Shown here: positions 1 to 7,614 of the stretch, piece after piece
How positions within the stretch are numbered: position 1 is the stretch's first letter
Layout: each line of letters starts with the position of its first letter
Assembly (NCBI GenBank): GCA_018716285.1
Contig: DVKD01000037.1
Location: 1-48,492 of the forward strand
Reading direction: 5' to 3'
From: Candidatus Merdivicinus faecavium
GTDB taxonomy: Bacteria > Bacillota > Clostridia > Oscillospirales > Ruminococcaceae
DNA: 48,492 nt
Position numbers and translations under genes: made by a program
The notes under the pieces: model-generated
The model's input: the letters and a program-made list of their open reading frames with translations, nothing else
Database searches by the model: none
What the model was told of the DNA's origin: nothing

Positions 1-215
1 AGCTCCGCTTTGCGCATCGCCTCCTCCACGACCTGGCAGATGTTCTCGCAGTGCCGCCGGGAGGCGATCTCCGGCACAACGCCGCCGTATTTGCGGTGCT
101 CCTCCACCTGGGAGGAAACGACGGAGGAGAGAACCTGCCGCCCGTTTACGACCACCGCGGCGGCAGTCTCGTCGCAGGAGCTTTCGATTGCCAGTATTTT
201 CACATCTTTTTCCAA
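1..215 (-). CDS. tsaD: tRNA threonylcarbamoyladenosine biosynthesis protein TsaD (N-terminal part)
   Basis: Only about the first 71 codons are in the window; the rest lies beyond position 1. TsaD transfers the threonylcarbamoyl group to A37 of ANN-decoding tRNAs, working with TsaB and TsaE in the cytoplasm. The translated start reads [20 protein letters not shown], the family's N-terminal ATP-binding signature, followed by an [18 protein letters not shown] stretch typical of TsaD. I chose the TTG at 215 because AAGGAG lies 6 bases upstream; a GTG at 203 (giving MKILAIESS) is the alternative. It is the last visible gene of the polA-GNAT-rimI-tsaD run, 12 bases after the rimI stop, and its ribosome site overlaps that stop. 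Function is certain by family; the start codon is the only doubt. Confidence 0.95.
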   Translation of the reverse strand, partial: MEKDVKILAIESSCDETAAAVVVNGRQVLSSVVSSQVEEHRKYGGVVPEIASRRHCENICQVVEEAMRKAE

Positions 216-227
216 AATGATTCTCCT

Positions 228-662
228 TTACAGCTTGATCCCCATTAAAACGGCGTCTTCCTCGGGGTTCTGATAAAAGCGCGGGCGCTTTCCCAGCTCA
301 GCAAACCCGGCTGAGTGGTAGAGCGCCTGCGCGGGGAGGTTGGACGCCCGGACCTCGAGGAAGATCCGGGTAATTTTCCGCCCGCGGCAGAATTCCTTGA
401 GCGCCTCGAGCAGCCCGGCGGCAACCCCCTGCCGCCGAAAGTCCGGGTGGACGCAGATGCGGTTGAGATTCAGTTCATCGAGCACCCAGGCGGCGTTAAC
501 ATATCCGCAGAGTATCCCATCGCACTCCGCCGCGAGAAAGCAGGCGTTTTTCTCCCGGAAGGTGTCCCGCAGGCCCTTGCGGCTCCACGGGTCGGGAAAG
601 CACCGGGCTTCCAGTTCCGCTGCGGCGGGGAGGTCGGTTTCTTCAAAGGGGCGGATGATCAT
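228..662 (-). CDS. rimI: ribosomal protein S18-alanine N-acetyltransferase RimI
   Basis: A 144-residue GNAT-fold acetyltransferase. RimI acetylates the N-terminal alanine of ribosomal protein S18. The acetyl-CoA binding motif is RRQGVAAGLLEAL around residues 70-82. It is followed by LEVRASNLPAQALYHSAGF (the LEVR-N-A-LY-GF pattern of RimI) and the RFYQNPEEDAVLM tail, all typical of this subfamily. The frame is open upstream, but ATG 662 has AAGGAAG seven bases before it and gives the usual family length. It starts one base after the stop of the preceding GNAT gene and is followed by tsaD, and rimI-tsaD adjacency is common in Firmicutes. Confidence 0.9.
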   Translation of the reverse strand: MIIRPFEETDLPAAAELEARCFPDPWSRKGLRDTFREKNACFLAAECDGILCGYVNAAWVLDELNLNRICVHPDFRRQGVAAGLLEALKEFCRGRKITRIFLEVRASNLPAQALYHSAGFAELGKRPRFYQNPEEDAVLMGIKL

Positions 663-663
663 G

Positions 664-1134
664 TCAAAGCTTCCTTTCCATGGGGATATAGGTGATGCCG
701 TCCTGGCACTGCTCGGGCGCTGTGGGGGAAAAGCCCAGCGCCCGGTAAAACGGCTCGCCATAGGGGGCGGCGTGGACGGTGACCCGCGTCTCGCCGGCCT
801 CCGCGCAGCAGGCGAGCATTTCCCGCATGAGGGCGGTGCCGGCCCCTTTGCGGTGCATTTCCCGGCGGACAAAGAGCAGGCTGATATGCCGCGCTTCCCG
901 CAGCGCGCCCACCCCGATGAGCCGTTTGCCGCAATAAGCGCCCCAAAAGGAGAGAATTCCGCTCGCAGTCATCCGGCGCATCTGCCCCGGCTCCAGGAAG
1001 TCGAGGAAGGCGGCAATCCCCTCCGGCGGGTAATCCGGGGCCTCGAATTCGAGGAAAACCTCCCGGCAGAGGGCGAGCGCCGCCGGGAGATGAGCCGCCG
1101 GAAGGGGCTTTATTTTCAGATCCATATGCCTCAT
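664..1134 (-). CDS. GNAT family N-acetyltransferase, substrate unknown
   Basis: About 156 residues with a GNAT fold. The visible signature is FVRREMHRKGAGTALMREML (acetyl-CoA pyrophosphate loop with R-x-x-G-x-G/A), and EPFYRALGFSPT near the C-terminus is the usual motif B. It resembles small uncharacterised acetyltransferases acting on metabolites or peptides; nothing in the sequence fixes the substrate. The ATG at 1134 overlaps the polA stop codon as ATGA, so translational coupling is likely. An in-frame ATG at 1125 is equally possible because GAAGGG lies ten bases before it. It sits between polA and rimI in one transcription unit. Confidence 0.8.
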   Translation of the reverse strand: MRHMDLKIKPLPAAHLPAALALCREVFLEFEAPDYPPEGIAAFLDFLEPGQMRRMTASGILSFWGAYCGKRLIGVGALREARHISLLFVRREMHRKGAGTALMREMLACCAEAGETRVTVHAAPYGEPFYRALGFSPTAPEQCQDGITYIPMERKL

Positions 1135-3692
1135 CCCTTCGCCTGATACCAGTTTTTGCCCTGGTGGATGTCGACGCACAGCTTGACCGGCAGGTCGGCT
1201 GCCCGTTCCATCTCTTCCTTGACGATCTCCATCACCCGGCCCGCTTCCTCCTCGCGCGCCTCGACCAGCAGCTCGTCGTGGACCTGTAAAATCAGCCGGG
1301 ATTTGAGCCCCTCGTCCCGCAGGCGGCGGTAGACCCGGATCATCGCAAGCTTGATGATGTCGGCGGCCGTTCCCTGGATGGGCATGTTCATGGCGACCCG
1401 CTCGGAAAAGCCGCGCAGCGCCGGCTTCTTGGAATGGATGTCGGGCAGGTAGCGGCGGCGGTGGAAGATGGTTTCCACATACCCGTTCTGCCGGGCGCTC
1501 TCGACCGCATTTTTCATATAGGAATCGACCCCGCTGTAGGTGCGGAGATAGTCGTCGATATACTGCTTGGCCTCCTTGACGGTGACGTGGATGTCCTGGG
1601 AGAGGGAAAAGGCCGAGATGCCGTAGACGATGCCGAAATTGATGGCCTTGGAACGGCTGCGCAGCTCGGCCGGCACCTCGTCAAAGGGGATGTGGAAGAC
1701 CTGGGAGGCGGTCATCCGGTGGATATCCGCGCCCTTTGCAAAGCCCTCGATCATATGCCGGTCGCCGGAAACGGCGGCCAGCACCCGCAGCTCGATCTGG
1801 GAATAGTCCGCGTCGACCAGGGTGCAGCCCGCTTTTGCCACAAAGAATTTGCGCATCTCCGCCCCGAGCTCGGTGCGGACCGGGATGTTCTGGACGTTCG
1901 GGTCTGAGGAGCTGATCCGGCCGGTGCGGGTCTCGGTCTGGTTGAAGGTGGAGCGGACCCGCCCGTCCGGCTGGATGCATTTTTTGAGCCCCACAACATA
2001 GGTGCTCGACAGCTTGGAGAGCTTGCGGTATTCAAGGATCTTGCCGACGATTGGGTGGTAGGGCAGCAGCTTTTCCAGCACATCCACATCGGTGGAATAG
2101 CCCGTCTTGGTCTTTTTTCCGGGGGGCAGGCCGAGCTCGCCGAAGAGGATCTCGGAGAGGTGGGCAGGGGAATTGGGGTTGAAGGGGCGGCCGGCCAGCT
2201 CCATCAGTTCGGCGCGGAGCCGTTCAATCTGTTCGTCGAGGATAGCCCCGAACTCGCTGATCCCGGCCTCGTCGACGAGAAAGCCCTCCTCCTCCATCGA
2301 CGCCAGCACCTCGCAGAGCGGGCGCTCGATTTCCCGGTAGAGGAACTCCATCCGCCGTTCCGCCAGGATCTCATTCATCGCGTCAAAGAGGCTGCCGAGC
2401 GCCGCCGCGTCCCGCAGCTCCTCCGGGAACTCCTCGATAGTGGGACAGTAGGAACGGCAGAGCTCCGGGATCGGGTACGTTTTGTCCGAGCTGCTCAAAA
2501 GGTAAGCCTGCAGTTTGACGTCTTCGAGCTCCCCCGCATAGGCGATCTGTTCCCGCATGGCGAAGCGGTAGACCGGCTTTGCATCATAGGTGATCTTCGG
2601 AAGGCCGCAGCCCAGCATTTCGGCCAGGATCTCCCGGATATTCCCCGTGTTGACCGCAAATTTCCGCCCGCCCAGATGGGTGCAGAGGCGGATCGGTTCG
2701 CCCCCTTCAAAGGTGAGGAGGAAGGTCCAGCGCCCGCACTGCTCCACGAACGGGAGAAGGGAGGACGGCTCGCGGACGATCTCGCAGGGGGGAAGCGCCG
2801 GCGCGGTCAGCGGGAGCTGTTCTTCCTCCTGTTCGGAAAGGCCGAGACTCTCGAGGACTGAGGTCAGCTCATATTTGCGCAGGAATTCCCGCAGCGCGCC
2901 GTCCTGCCGCTGCTTCTGCGACAGGAGCTCCGGGTTGAAGTCGAGCGGCACCCGGCGGTTGATTTCGCCGAGGGTATGGCTCAAAAGCGCCTCCTCCCGG
3001 TGCTCGGCAATGAGCTTTTTGATGCGGGGGGTCGCCTGGATGGAGTCGAGGTTGTCGAGGATATTTTGCAGGCTCCCATTCTGGGAGATGAGGGCCAGGG
3101 CGGTTTTCTCGCCGATCCCCTTGACGCCGGGGATGTTGTCGGAGGTGTCGCCCATCAGCGATTTGACCTCTATAAGCTGGCGCGGCTCGATGCCGTAAGT
3201 CTCCCGCACCTTCTCCGGCGTGTAGAGGACGTCGCCCTGGTTGGTGGCAAGGCTGACCGTCACCCGGTCGGAGACAAGCTGGAGGGAATCCCGGTCGCCG
3301 GTCGCGAGGATGCAGGTGCAGCCGGGGTGGCTGTCCGCGTAGGCGGAAACCGTCCCGAGGATATCGTCGGCCTCGTAGCCCTCGACGCCGATTACCGTCC
3401 CGCCGGCCAGCTCGACGAACTCCCGGCCGAGCGGCATCTGAGGCCGCAGCTCGTCCGGCATGGGGGAGCGGGTGCCCTTGTAGGCGTCGTAGAGCTTGTG
3501 GCGGAAGGTGGGAGCGCGCAGGTCGTAGGCCGCGACGACCACATCCGGGCAGTGCGCCGCAAGCAGCTTCTGGTAGGTCTTGGTAAAGCCGAAGAGGGCG
3601 TTGGTTTCAAAGCCGTCCTTGGTGGAAAGATGGCGGATGGCGTAAAAGGAGCGGTTCATGAGCGAATTGTAATCTATGGCAAGAATTTTCAT
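1131..3692 (-). CDS. polA: DNA polymerase I, 3'-5' exonuclease domain apparently inactive
   Basis: An 853-residue repair and Okazaki-fragment polymerase. Residues 1 to about 290 form the 5'-3' exonuclease (FEN) domain, with EGYEADDILGT, ATGDRDSLQLV and LMGDTSDNIPGVKGIGEKTA. The polymerase domain shows motif A (DADYSQIELR, about residues 625-635), motif B/O-helix (RSRSKAINFGIVYG, about 676-690) and motif C (QVHDELLVEA, about 802-811). The middle region (about 310-440) keeps the exonuclease fold outline, but the DxE of ExoI is replaced by a TFEGGEP-like sequence and the ExoIII Y-x3-D is not visible. Proofreading is therefore probably lost, as in Bacillus and Thermus enzymes. ATG 3692 has AGAAAGGA nine bases upstream. 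It heads the operon running to tsaD. Confidence 0.98.
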   Translation of the reverse strand: MKILAIDYNSLMNRSFYAIRHLSTKDGFETNALFGFTKTYQKLLAAHCPDVVVAAYDLRAPTFRHKLYDAYKGTRSPMPDELRPQMPLGREFVELAGGTVIGVEGYEADDILGTVSAYADSHPGCTCILATGDRDSLQLVSDRVTVSLATNQGDVLYTPEKVRETYGIEPRQLIEVKSLMGDTSDNIPGVKGIGEKTALALISQNGSLQNILDNLDSIQATPRIKKLIAEHREEALLSHTLGEINRRVPLDFNPELLSQKQRQDGALREFLRKYELTSVLESLGLSEQEEEQLPLTAPALPPCEIVREPSSLLPFVEQCGRWTFLLTFEGGEPIRLCTHLGGRKFAVNTGNIREILAEMLGCGLPKITYDAKPVYRFAMREQIAYAGELEDVKLQAYLLSSSDKTYPIPELCRSYCPTIEEFPEELRDAAALGSLFDAMNEILAERRMEFLYREIERPLCEVLASMEEEGFLVDEAGISEFGAILDEQIERLRAELMELAGRPFNPNSPAHLSEILFGELGLPPGKKTKTGYSTDVDVLEKLLPYHPIVGKILEYRKLSKLSSTYVVGLKKCIQPDGRVRSTFNQTETRTGRISSSDPNVQNIPVRTELGAEMRKFFVAKAGCTLVDADYSQIELRVLAAVSGDRHMIEGFAKGADIHRMTASQVFHIPFDEVPAELRSRSKAINFGIVYGISAFSLSQDIHVTVKEAKQYIDDYLRTYSGVDSYMKNAVESARQNGYVETIFHRRRYLPDIHSKKPALRGFSERVAMNMPIQGTAADIIKLAMIRVYRRLRDEGLKSRLILQVHDELLVEAREEEAGRVMEIVKEEMERAADLPVKLCVDIHQGKNWYQAKG

Positions 3693-3738
3693 CCAGCAAA
3701 ATCCTTTCTGGCGTCAGGCGGCAGCCCGGCCATATGCC

Positions 3739-3755
3739 CTGTGAAAAGTTCACAG
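3739..3755. repeat. 17-base palindrome in the polA leader
   Basis: CTGTGAA-AAG-TTCACAG is a perfect 7-bp inverted repeat with a 3-base centre. It lies between the polA start codon (3692) and the polA promoter (-10 at 3810-3815), and just upstream of the dusB -35 box (3775). It could be an operator for either gene or a short hairpin in the polA 5' leader; the sequence does not decide. Confidence 0.5.
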
Positions 3756-3774
3756 TTTCGTTTCCGGCCCTGCC

Positions 3775-3803
3775 TTGACAGTCCCACAGTTTTCCATTAT
3801 AAT
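3775..3803 (+). promoter_or_regulatory. sigma-A promoter for dusB
   Basis: Consensus TTGACA at 3775-3780 and TATAAT at 3798-3803 with a 17-base spacer, pointing at dusB. Transcription should start near 3810, giving a leader of roughly 100 bases. Confidence 0.85.
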
Positions 3804-3809
3804 ATATCC

Positions 3810-3838
3810 ATTATAGCATATTTTTCACCCCGATACAA
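3810..3838 (-). promoter_or_regulatory. sigma-A promoter for polA
   Basis: On the minus strand TTGTAT (3833-3838) and TATAAT (3810-3815) are separated by exactly 17 bases and point at polA. Its -10 box is only six bases from the -10 box of the divergent dusB promoter, so the two promoters should interfere with each other. Confidence 0.75.
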
Positions 3839-3913
3839 CGGAAATCGCGCGGATCTGAACTCCCAAAAGGGAAGTCTCAGCCGCTTACGCTGATAAAAAG
3901 AAGGAAGATTTTT

Positions 3914-4888
3914 TTGAACACCATCCAGATTGGAAACGTGACGATAAAGAAAACCGCCGCCCTCGCGCCGATGGCTTCGGTCGCCGACCGGGCCTACCGC
4001 GAAATCTGCAAGGAATACGGGGCGGCTTATGTGGTGGGGGAACTGACCTCGGCGAAGGCCCTGACCTTCTCCGACCGCAAGAGCGAGGAGCTCTTAATGC
4101 TCTCGGCCCAGGAGCGCCCCGCTGCCGCCCAGCTTTTCGGCAGCGACCCCGCGGACATGGCGAAAGCGGCGCAGGTCGCCCTCAAATACCGGCCGGACAT
4201 CCTGGACATCAACATGGGCTGTCCGGTCCCCAAAGTCGTCTCGGGCGGCGCAGGCTCGGCCCTGATGAAAACGCCGGAGCTCGCCGCCGAAATTGTCCGC
4301 GCCGTCAAGGCGGTCTGCCCGGTGCCGGTCACCGTCAAGATCCGCAAGGGCTGGAACGAGGATACGGTCAACGCCGTCCCCTTTGCCAGGCTCATGGAGG
4401 AGGCCGGGGCAGACGCCATCACCGTCCACGGCCGCACCCGCAGCCAGATGTACCGCCCTTCCGCCGACTGGACCATCATCAAGGCGGTCAAGGAGGCGGT
4501 CAGCATCCCGGTCATCGGCAATGGGGACATCCTCACCGCCGCCGACGCGGTGCGGATGTATGAGGAAACCGGCTGCGACCTGGTCATGATCGGGCGGGGA
4601 AGCTACGGCAACCCCTTCCTTTTTCGGGAGATTGCCCAGTATCTGGAGACCGGCATCCTCCCGCCGCCGCCCGATCTCGAGGAGAAGCTGGAGGTCATGA
4701 AGCGGCACATCCGGCTGACCGTCTCCTATAAAGGCGAGTACATCGGGATGCGGGAAAGCCGCAAGATCGCCGCCTATTACATCAAAGGCATCCCCGGAGC
4801 CGCCAAGTTCCGCAACGCCTGCGGCGCCCTCACCAGTCTCGACGACCTCGACGCCCTCATCGCCGTCCTCAAGATGCAGAAGCGGTAG
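3914..4888 (+). CDS. dusB: tRNA-dihydrouridine synthase (DusB-type)
   Basis: A 324-residue FMN enzyme that reduces uridines in the D-loop of tRNA. The N-terminal TIM barrel shows [13 protein letters not shown] (FMN site), [11 protein letters not shown] with the catalytic Cys, [24 protein letters not shown] and [13 protein letters not shown], all diagnostic of the DusB/NifR3 group. The C-terminal helical tRNA-binding part contains [18 protein letters not shown]. The start is TTG at 3914, with AAGGAAG before it; no ATG fits. It is divergent from polA and shares its control region. Length is normal for the family. Confidence 0.95.
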   Translation: MNTIQIGNVTIKKTAALAPMASVADRAYREICKEYGAAYVVGELTSAKALTFSDRKSEELLMLSAQERPAAAQLFGSDPADMAKAAQVALKYRPDILDINMGCPVPKVVSGGAGSALMKTPELAAEIVRAVKAVCPVPVTVKIRKGWNEDTVNAVPFARLMEEAGADAITVHGRTRSQMYRPSADWTIIKAVKEAVSIPVIGNGDILTAADAVRMYEETGCDLVMIGRGSYGNPFLFREIAQYLETGILPPPPDLEEKLEVMKRHIRLTVSYKGEYIGMRESRKIAAYYIKGIPGAAKFRNACGALTSLDDLDALIAVLKMQKR

Positions 4889-4926
4889 GGAGGGGCGCCT
4901 TCCAAAAACAGCTTGAGGTGAGCAAA

Positions 4927-5336
4927 ATGAAAAAAGAGTACCGCACCATCCCCGCGTCCATGAAGCAGATGGAGACCTACGGCTTTTCCTGGATGGATAC
5001 GGTTTTGAGACAGATGAAATTGCCGCGTCCGGCCTCACCGCGGAAGAAGCGTCGGCAGTCGACGCCCCCCGCATCCGGGAGTGCTTCCTCAACCTCGAGT
5101 GCCGCTACCTGTGGGAGCGCGAAATTGCCGAAGGCAGCGCGCATGTCGTGCTCTGCCTGGAAGTTGTGAATATCTGTGCCGACGAGGGCCGTCTGGACGA
5201 AGCCGCGCAGGGCAGATATGGCCCGGACGGCTATCTCTATGACGTGCATTACCCGGTCGACCCCGAAACATACGCCGGGAAATCGCACGACTGGCTCGCC
5301 GTTCTGCAAAAGTACCGGGATATGGGGGAGTATTGA
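4927..5336 (+). pseudogene. remnant of a flavin reductase-like gene (internal deletion and frameshift)
   Basis: Two reading frames must be joined to make sense. From ATG 4927 (GAGGTGA upstream) the protein begins MKKEYRTIPASMKQMETYGF and then goes out of frame at about 4985-5010. The other frame, from about 4999 to the TGA at 5334, reads YGFETDEIAASGLTAEEA, then PRIRECFLNLECRYLWEREI, HVVLCLEVVNICADEG and finally HDWLAVLQKYRDMGEY. The second part resembles the C-terminal half of flavin reductase-domain proteins (the NLEC and EVVN-ADE patterns). The central FMN-binding core found in intact members of roughly 190-250 residues is missing. I infer a decayed gene rather than programmed frameshifting, because a large piece is absent as well. 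A sequencing error could explain the frameshift but not the missing core. Confidence 0.7.
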
Positions 5337-5368
5337 CCCTTTCATTCTTATTTCAGGAGGGATTTTCC

Positions 5369-6268
5369 ATGAAATTCAGGCCCATCTCCAGCGATCTGCT
5401 CACCGCCCGCCTTGAACCGCCCAAACCGGGCTGCCGGCTGGTCCTCGACACCGACACCTACAACGAAATCGACGACCCGTTCGCGCTGGTCTACGCCCTC
5501 CGCTCGCCCGAGCTCCGGCTGGAGGCCGTCTACGCCGCGCCCTTCCACAACGACCGCTCGGACGGGCCGAAAGACGGCATGGAGCGGAGCTACGGACAGA
5601 TCTGCGAAATTCTGGAACTGCTCGGGGAAGAGCGCCCGGTCTTCCGCGGCTCGGAGCGGTGGATGACCGGCCCGGACGACCCGGTCGATTCCCCGGCGGC
5701 GCGGGACCTCATCGCGCGGGCCATGTCGTCGGAGGAGCCGCTCTACGTCGCGGCCATCGGCGCGCCGACCAACGTCGCCTCCGCCATCCTGCTCGAACCG
5801 GCGATCCGGGAAAAGATCACCGTCGTCTGGCTGGGCGGGCACGGGCTGCACATGCCCAAAACAGACGAATTCAACATGGCCCAGGATTATTACGCCTCCC
5901 GCGCGCTGCTGGAATCCGGCGTCCCGCTGGTACTGCTGCCCTGCAACGGCGTCGTCAGCCATCTGCTCATCACCATTCCCGAGCTGGAAACCACCCTGGC
6001 CGGGAAAGGGAAGTGCGGGCAGTACCTTTTGGACATCACTCGAGATTATATGCAGAAGCATCCCTGCGCCTCCAAGGTCATCTGGGACATCGCGACCATC
6101 GGCTGGCTCTGCAATGCCGGCTGGTACCAAAGCCGCCTTATCCCAAGCCCGGTTCTGAACCCGGATATGACCTATTCCGTCAGCGAGGACCCGGAGCGGC
6201 ACCCGATCCGATATATCAATTTCCTGTCCCGCGACCAGATTTTTGAGGATCTGTATCAGAAAATGTGA
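5369..6268 (+). CDS. nucleoside hydrolase family protein
   Basis: A 299-residue protein of the inosine-uridine-preferring nucleoside hydrolase fold, which cleaves the N-glycosidic bond of ribonucleosides. The metal-binding N-terminal motif is LDTDTYNEIDDPFAL, a longer variant of the classical DTDxGxDDxxAL. Later parts include VWLGGHGLHM, EFNMAQDYYASRALLESGVP and VIWDIATIGWL, where the Asp near the end matches the last calcium ligand. The base specificity cannot be read from the sequence. ATG 5369 has AGGAGG nine bases upstream; the longer frame upstream lacks a ribosome site. It lies downstream of the flavin reductase remnant and ends at a strong terminator. Confidence 0.88.
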   Translation: MKFRPISSDLLTARLEPPKPGCRLVLDTDTYNEIDDPFALVYALRSPELRLEAVYAAPFHNDRSDGPKDGMERSYGQICEILELLGEERPVFRGSERWMTGPDDPVDSPAARDLIARAMSSEEPLYVAAIGAPTNVASAILLEPAIREKITVVWLGGHGLHMPKTDEFNMAQDYYASRALLESGVPLVLLPCNGVVSHLLITIPELETTLAGKGKCGQYLLDITRDYMQKHPCASKVIWDIATIGWLCNAGWYQSRLIPSPVLNPDMTYSVSEDPERHPIRYINFLSRDQIFEDLYQKM

Positions 6269-6280
6269 CGAAAAAATGGA

Positions 6281-6321
6281 AAACAGCCCTCCCGTTGCAG
6301 CTGTCAGCGGGAGGGCTGTTT
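6281..6321. terminator. bidirectional terminator
   Basis: AAACAGCCCTCCCG (6281-6294) pairs perfectly with CGGGAGGGCTGTTT (6308-6321). It has A-rich sequence on the left and T-rich sequence on the right, so it can end both the nucleoside hydrolase transcript and the convergent recombinase transcript, whose stop codon abuts it. Confidence 0.9.
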
Positions 6322-7313
6322 CATTTCTTTTTGCGGTGATAATTTGCGAGCGGGTTGCTGGCCATCGCGTCTTCCTTCTGGACATCGGCGACATGGGTGT
6401 AGATTTCGGTGGTGTTGAGGTGCTCGTGGCCCAGAATTTCCTGCAGGACTTTGACGTCGACATTTCCGTACTGGTACATCATCGTCGCGGCAGTGTGACG
6501 AAGCTTGTGGGTCGAAAAGCCCATGTTGGAGAGCCCGGCCTTCTGAAGCAGTTCCGTGATGATCTGCTGGATGCGCCGCTGTCCCAGGCGGCGGCCCTGC
6601 CGGTTGAGAAAGAGCGCGTCCTGGTCGACAATTTTGGTATACTCTTTGCGCTCCTCCAGATAGTCTCGGAGGGCGTCCATACAGGCCTCATTCAAATAGA
6701 GGATCCGCTCTTTGTTGCCTTTCCCGAGGACGCGGAGGGTGTTGTCCCGGAAACTGGCGACGTTTAAGCCGGACATCTCCGAGAGCCGCATCCCGCAGTT
6801 CAAAAACAGGATCACCATACAGTAATCCCGACGGTAGTGCGGATCGGCCGGATCCAGCGCGCCCAGCAGTTCGTAGCACTGTTCCAGATTCAGGTACGCC
6901 GGCAGCGCCTTTTTGGTGGCCGGGAGCTCGAGGTTCTCGACCGGGTTCGTTTGGAGCAGGCGGACATTATTGGTCAGATATTTATACAGTCCGCGGATCG
7001 CCGAAACCTTGCGGGCGCGGGTATTGGCGTTGTTGGATTTTTCGGAAAAGACGTAGTTCAGAAACTCGTAGACGTCCGAAAGGCTCGCGGATCCGACCAG
7101 CTCGACGCTGGAATCTGAAATATCGATCTCCTCGAGCGGCGTGTCCCGCGGCACCAATCCCTTTTGCAGATGCAGGAAGCGCAGGTAGGTGCGCAGGTCG
7201 ATGTAATAGCCTTCGACCGTCAGCTTGGAGCGGCCTTTGATCGTCAGCATGTAAAAGAGATAGTCCCTTAAAAAGCCGGGACAATCGGTATAATCACTGG
7301 TGGTATAAGACAT
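6321..7313 (-). CDS. XerC-type tyrosine recombinase
   Basis: A 330-residue two-domain tyrosine recombinase. The N-terminal SAM-like core-binding domain (about 1-125) is followed by the catalytic domain. Catalytic residues visible are Arg176 (GMRLSEMSGL), a beta-strand Lys in GKGNKER (198 or 201), His269/Arg272 (THKLRHTA), His296 (LGHEHL) and the nucleophile Tyr305 (TEIYTH). This matches XerC/XerD-like proteins of Clostridia, which may serve chromosome dimer resolution or a mobile element. The start at 7313 has CAGGAGGGA eight bases upstream. An att-like palindrome (7343-7369) lies in its upstream region. Whether it is the housekeeping Xer or a paralogue is undecided, so no symbol is given. 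Confidence 0.9.
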   Translation of the reverse strand: MSYTTSDYTDCPGFLRDYLFYMLTIKGRSKLTVEGYYIDLRTYLRFLHLQKGLVPRDTPLEEIDISDSSVELVGSASLSDVYEFLNYVFSEKSNNANTRARKVSAIRGLYKYLTNNVRLLQTNPVENLELPATKKALPAYLNLEQCYELLGALDPADPHYRRDYCMVILFLNCGMRLSEMSGLNVASFRDNTLRVLGKGNKERILYLNEACMDALRDYLEERKEYTKIVDQDALFLNRQGRRLGQRRIQQIITELLQKAGLSNMGFSTHKLRHTAATMMYQYGNVDVKVLQEILGHEHLNTTEIYTHVADVQKEDAMASNPLANYHRKKK

Positions 7314-7342
7314 GCGGAATCCCTCCTGAAAAAGCGGCTCTC

Positions 7343-7369
7343 AATTTCGCGAAATAAGTAATTTAGCGA
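7343..7369 (+). repeat. att-like site A (left)
   Basis: AATTTCGC, ten bases, then ATTTAGCGA: two imperfectly inverted arms around a short centre, the layout of a tyrosine recombinase crossover site. It is close to site B (9220-9249) read on the other strand and shares ATTTAGCGA with site C (9709-9724). It lies in the upstream region of the minus-strand recombinase gene. It is not the canonical Firmicutes dif sequence. Confidence 0.5.
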
Positions 7370-7381
7370 GCAAAAGCGGGT

Positions 7382-7434
7382 GGGCGGCGGCGGCGGCTTT
7401 ACAATCTCGTCCGCAGACGCTGCCGCCGCCGCCC
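7382..7434. repeat. GC-rich 13-bp inverted repeat, possible origin structure
   Basis: GGGCGGCGGCGGC (7382-7394) is matched exactly in reverse by GCCGCCGCCGCCC (7422-7434) with 27 bases between. It lies about 180 bases upstream of rep inside the putative element. A strong cruciform or single-strand hairpin here would suit a replication origin or single-strand initiation signal, but that is inference. Confidence 0.5.
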
Positions 7435-7474
7435 GTCCGCGTTGCGCAAATTCTGCGGAGCCAAGGCGACCAAT

Positions 7475-7495
7475 CGCGGCGCGGCGGCTGAGGGC
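7475..7495 (+). repeat. 21-bp inverted repeat, left copy
   Basis: The sequence begins CGCGGCGCGGCGG and ends CTGAGGGC, and is found in perfect reverse complement at 9172-9192. It sits 140 bases upstream of the Rep start, so the pair brackets all three element genes. Confidence 0.8.
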
Positions 7496-7579
7496 GGTGT
7501 GCCGGTCAGCGCACACTGCAGCACCGTGCAAGGGCGCGGCCCGCAGGGCCTGTGCCCGCAGCCGGTGCGGACGGTGCGT

Positions 7580-7595
7580 ATACTTGACTAAGTAT
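7580..7595. repeat. palindrome just upstream of rep
   Basis: ATACTT-GACT-AAGTAT, a 6-bp perfect stem with a 4-base loop, ends 19 bases before the Rep start codon. It could be an operator for Rep autoregulation or a nick-site hairpin (CTTGACTA faintly recalls the CTTGATA nick of pC194-type plasmids). Position is seen; role is guessed. Confidence 0.4.
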
Positions 7596-7614
7596 CATAA
7601 AGCGGGAAATCGTT

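Noticed and set aside
4918-5169. An intact 83-residue gene starting at GTG 4918
   Set aside because: Its second half is low-complexity Ser/Pro/Lys sequence, and the other frame gives the flavin reductase-like C-terminus, so it is the remains of a broken gene.
7343-7369. Site A as the chromosomal dif site next to a XerC-type gene
   Set aside because: It does not match the Firmicutes dif consensus, and related copies at 9220 and 9709 fit element attachment sites better.
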